Shown here: piece by piece, positions 4,995-6,707 of the stretch
How the letters are laid out: every line of letters begins with the position of its first letter
Position numbering within the stretch: the first letter of the stretch is position 1
From: JAOPZY01 sp036495025
GTDB taxonomy: Bacteria; Actinomycetota; CADDZG01; JAHWKV01; JAOPZY01
DNA length: 6,707 nucleotides
NCBI GenBank assembly: GCA_036495025.1
Contig: DASXNO010000115.1
Coordinates: forward strand, 1 to 6,707
Direction of reading: 5' to 3'
Translations under genes and position numbers: made by a program
Notes under the pieces: model-generated
What the model was told of the DNA's origin: nothing
Database searches by the model: none
What the model saw: the letters and a program-made list of their open reading frames with translations, nothing else

Positions 4995-6310
4995 GAGTCG
5001 TCCACTACATCAACCAGTTCTTTGCGGGCATCGGCGGGGAGGACAAGGCGTCGACGCCGCCGGGGTCGCGCGACGGGGCCGTCGGGCCGGGACGCAGGCT
5101 GGCAGCCGCCCTTGCGGCCGAGGGCCACGAACTGGTCGCCACCGTGTACTGCGGCGACGACTACGCGGCCTCCGCACGCAGCGCCGCCACCGAGATCCTC
5201 GACCTTGCGAGGGAGGCCGGCGCCGAGCTGCTCGTCGCCGGCCCCGCCTTCGGGAGCGGCCGCTACGGCATCGCCTGCGCCCGGGTGGCGGCGGCGGCCT
5301 CCGCGGCCGGCATCCCCGCGCTCGCGGCGATGGACCCGTCGAACCCGGGGCTGCCCGAGGTGGCACCGGCCATCGCCGTCAACTCCGGCGAGGCGGCCCG
5401 GCACATGGCCGAGGCGCTCGGCCGGATGGCCGCCGCCGCGGCGGTGCTGGCCAGGGGCGAGACGCCCGGCGAGGCGGAGGGCGTCATCAGCGGTGCGCAG
5501 GCCGGAGCTCGCCGCAACACCGTCTCGCCCCACACGGCGGCACAGCGTGCGGTCCTGCTCGCACTCTTGCGGCTGGCCGGCGGCAAGCAGACCGAGATCA
5601 AGCTCCCCGACTTCGGCCACGTGGCGCCCGCGGCGCCCATCGCCGATCCCCGGGAGGCGCTGGTGGCGATCCTCACCGAGGGGGCGCTGGTCCCCGCCGG
5701 CAACCCCGACCGCCTCGAGTCCGCCCGCGCCAAGCACTGGTACCGCTACCCGCTGAGCGGCCGGGACACCATGGCGGCCGGCGAGTTCCAGTCGGTCCAC
5801 GGCGGGTTCTCGACCGTCGTCGCCAACGCCGACCCCAACCGCCTCCTGCCGCTGGACGTCGCCCGGGAGATGGAGGCGTCCGGAGAGATCAAGGCCCTGT
5901 ATCCCGAGTACCTGGTGACGGCCGGCAACGGGACCGCGGTCGCCGACGCGACCCATTTCGGTGTCGAGTGGGCGGCGGAGCTGCGCCGGGCGGGCGTGCA
6001 GGCTGCGATCCTGACCGCGACGTGAGGGACCGGCACGCGTTGCGGGTCAACGCTTGCGAAGGAGTTGGAGCGGGCCGGGATCCCGACCGCGCTGCTCGTG
6101 AACCTCGTGCCGATCGCGGCGAGGGTCGGTGCGCCGCGCATCGTGCCGACACGGGGGATCCCCTTCCCCGCCGGGGACCCCAGCCTCGACCCGGCGGCCG
6201 AGCGGGCCTGGCGCCGCCGGCTGCTGGAGACCGCCCTCGTCGCGGTCTCGACCGAGGTCCACAAGCCGACGGTCTTCGACCCGGCCGTGGTGCCGGTGTC
6301 GCCGGCTTGA
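4991..6310 (+). CDS. grdB: Glycine/sarcosine/betaine reductase component B selenoprotein (beta subunit), UGA = Sec345
   Basis: A 439-residue protein if the UGA at 6023-6025 is read as selenocysteine, close to the usual GrdB/GrdF/GrdH length of about 435. It begins as the family does (MRVVHYINQFFAGIGGEDKA). It carries GPAFGSGRYGIAC, VANADPNRLLPLDV and AGNGTAVAD, then the active-site segment AILTAT-U-GTGTRCGSTLAKEL, and after it ERAGIP, VGAPRIVPTRGIPFPAGDPSL and LVAVSTEV. The post-UGA part is strongly family-like, so the UGA is not a true stop. The classical active site is U-x-x-C-x-x-C; here the middle Cys is Gly348, while Cys351 is kept. The family's role is reductive cleavage of the substrate C-N bond, with transfer of the carboxymethyl group to GrdA selenium. 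ATG 4991 matches the family N-terminus and overlaps the previous stop; GGTGAG (4982-4987) may be its Shine-Dalgarno. ATG 4949 is less likely. Confidence 0.93.
6023..6057 (+). promoter_or_regulatory. UGA selenocysteine codon with bacterial SECIS hairpin
   Basis: Just after the in-frame UGA (6023-6025), GCGTTG (6037-6042) pairs perfectly with CAACGC (6048-6053) around the five-base loop CGGGT (6043-6047). After one C-T mismatch the stem continues with GCA (6033-6035) pairing TGC (6055-6057). The loop begins 17 bases after the UGA and has G in its second position. This fits the bacterial SECIS rules as I know them: a small apical loop with G among the first two bases, about 16-37 bases from the UGA. 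It would bind SelB with Sec-tRNA. The selA, selB, selC and selD genes must be elsewhere. Confidence 0.8.
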
Positions 6311-6323
6311 GGACGAGGCGCTC

Positions 6324-6707
6324 GTGAGCCGTCCCGTCGTGAGCCATGCCGCCCAGGTGCTGGCGCATGTTCCCGGCCTTGCCCGCCACGGCTCGAAGCC
6401 CAGCCGGGAGCTGCCAAGGAGTGCCGAGGTGCTGGACCAGTTCCTCGGATCGCTGCGCAGTTTCGACGACGCGGTCGCCTACCTGCCCCATCAGGCCTAT
6501 ATCGGCGCCATCCATCCCCGGGAGCTGCCGGCCCGTCCCTGGGTGGGAGCGAGCCCTGCGGCGAGCCGGCACACCCCCGGCGGCGAGATCATGCCCGAGG
6601 AGGAGTTCCTCGGGCTGCTGGCCTGCCTCGACCAGTTCGGCCTCGTCACCCTCGACCACGAGGTGGCCGACCTCGCCGCTGCCGCCCTCGGCCGGCATCC
6701 CCTTGCC
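6324..6707 (+). CDS. grdC: Component C beta-type subunit (GrdC), 5' part only
   Basis: The first 128 codons of a gene cut by the right edge; the family is about 510 residues long. The opening SRPVVSHAAQVLAHVPGLA parallels GrdC N-termini. LRSFDDAVAYLPHQAYIG (43-60) and GEIMPEEEFLGLLACLDQFGLV (90-111) match family landmarks known from clostridial GrdC (SFEDVVNYPPNQTYIG, GEIMPEDEFYGLL). GrdC is a FabH/ketosynthase-like subunit that works with GrdD to convert the Se-carboxymethyl group on GrdA to an acetyl thioester and then acetyl phosphate. The start is GTG 6324, chosen by family alignment and a GAGG (6315-6318) five bases upstream; GTG 6339 is an alternative. It lies 13 bases after the GrdB-type stop, clearly in the same operon. 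No completed plus-strand frame marks it because it has no stop in the window. Confidence 0.9.
   Translation, partial: MSRPVVSHAAQVLAHVPGLARHGSKPSRELPRSAEVLDQFLGSLRSFDDAVAYLPHQAYIGAIHPRELPARPWVGASPAASRHTPGGEIMPEEEFLGLLACLDQFGLVTLDHEVADLAAAALGRHPLA

Noticed and set aside
4853..5956. Long minus-strand frames (4853-5956, 5746-6417, 5889-6698) opposite the grd-like genes
   Set aside because: They are antisense to clearly homologous genes, rich in Arg/Gly/Pro, and have no recognisable domains. They reflect high third-position GC.
6065..6310. Separate 81-residue gene after the UGA
   Set aside because: It is the C-terminal part of the GrdB-type selenoprotein in the same frame, with conserved family sequence continuing across the UGA.
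1..6707. CRISPR arrays, tRNA or rRNA genes, insertion sequences, attachment sites
   Set aside because: Reading both strands showed no regular direct repeats, tRNA-like cloverleaf, rRNA sequence, transposase motifs or terminal inverted repeats.

Overview
The window is a high-GC bacterial chromosome segment, most likely from an uncultivated or little-studied actinobacterium. Three things point there. A DUF3052-type protein is present, and so is a secreted protein resembling the actinobacterial DUF6049 family. All four genes that begin a transcript also carry a TANNNT -10 box only 6-7 bases before the start codon, the leaderless arrangement common in Actinobacteria. The taxonomic call is an inference.

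Layout: (1) 1-664, minus strand: 5' part of a secreted protein gene that runs off the left edge. (2) 734-2148, plus strand: a DUF3052-like gene overlapping an S51 (peptidase E/cyanophycinase-like) gene. (3) 2149-2200: a two-tier hairpin between convergent genes. (4) 3594-2201, minus strand: a two-gene operon encoding a UroD/MtaA/CmuA-type protein with an intact His-x-Cys...Cys zinc motif, followed by a VOC (glyoxalase-fold) protein. (5) 3595-3677: a compact divergent promoter region. (6) 3678-6707, plus strand: an operon related to glycine/sarcosine/betaine reductase, encoding a GrdE-type B-alpha subunit, a GrdB-type B-beta selenoprotein, and the first 128 codons of a GrdC-type component C subunit cut by the right edge.

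The main discovery is the reductase operon. The GrdB gene contains an in-frame UGA (6023-6025) at exactly the family's selenocysteine position. The protein continues in family-typical sequence to 6310, and a good bacterial SECIS hairpin follows the UGA. Ordinary gene calling would split it in two. The partner GrdE-type protein aligns well with the family but lacks the Asn-Cys pair that is cleaved to make the pyruvoyl cofactor; it has Gln-Tyr there. The selenocysteine motif has also lost its middle Cys (U-x-x-G-x-x-C instead of U-x-x-C-x-x-C). Together with a GrdC subunit and a divergent zinc methyltransferase-like gene, this suggests a variant selenium-dependent reductase with altered chemistry or an unknown substrate. 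In classical systems component B transfers a carboxymethyl group from the substrate to GrdA selenocysteine, and component C turns it into acetyl phosphate. GrdA, GrdD, thioredoxin parts and the sel genes are not in the window.
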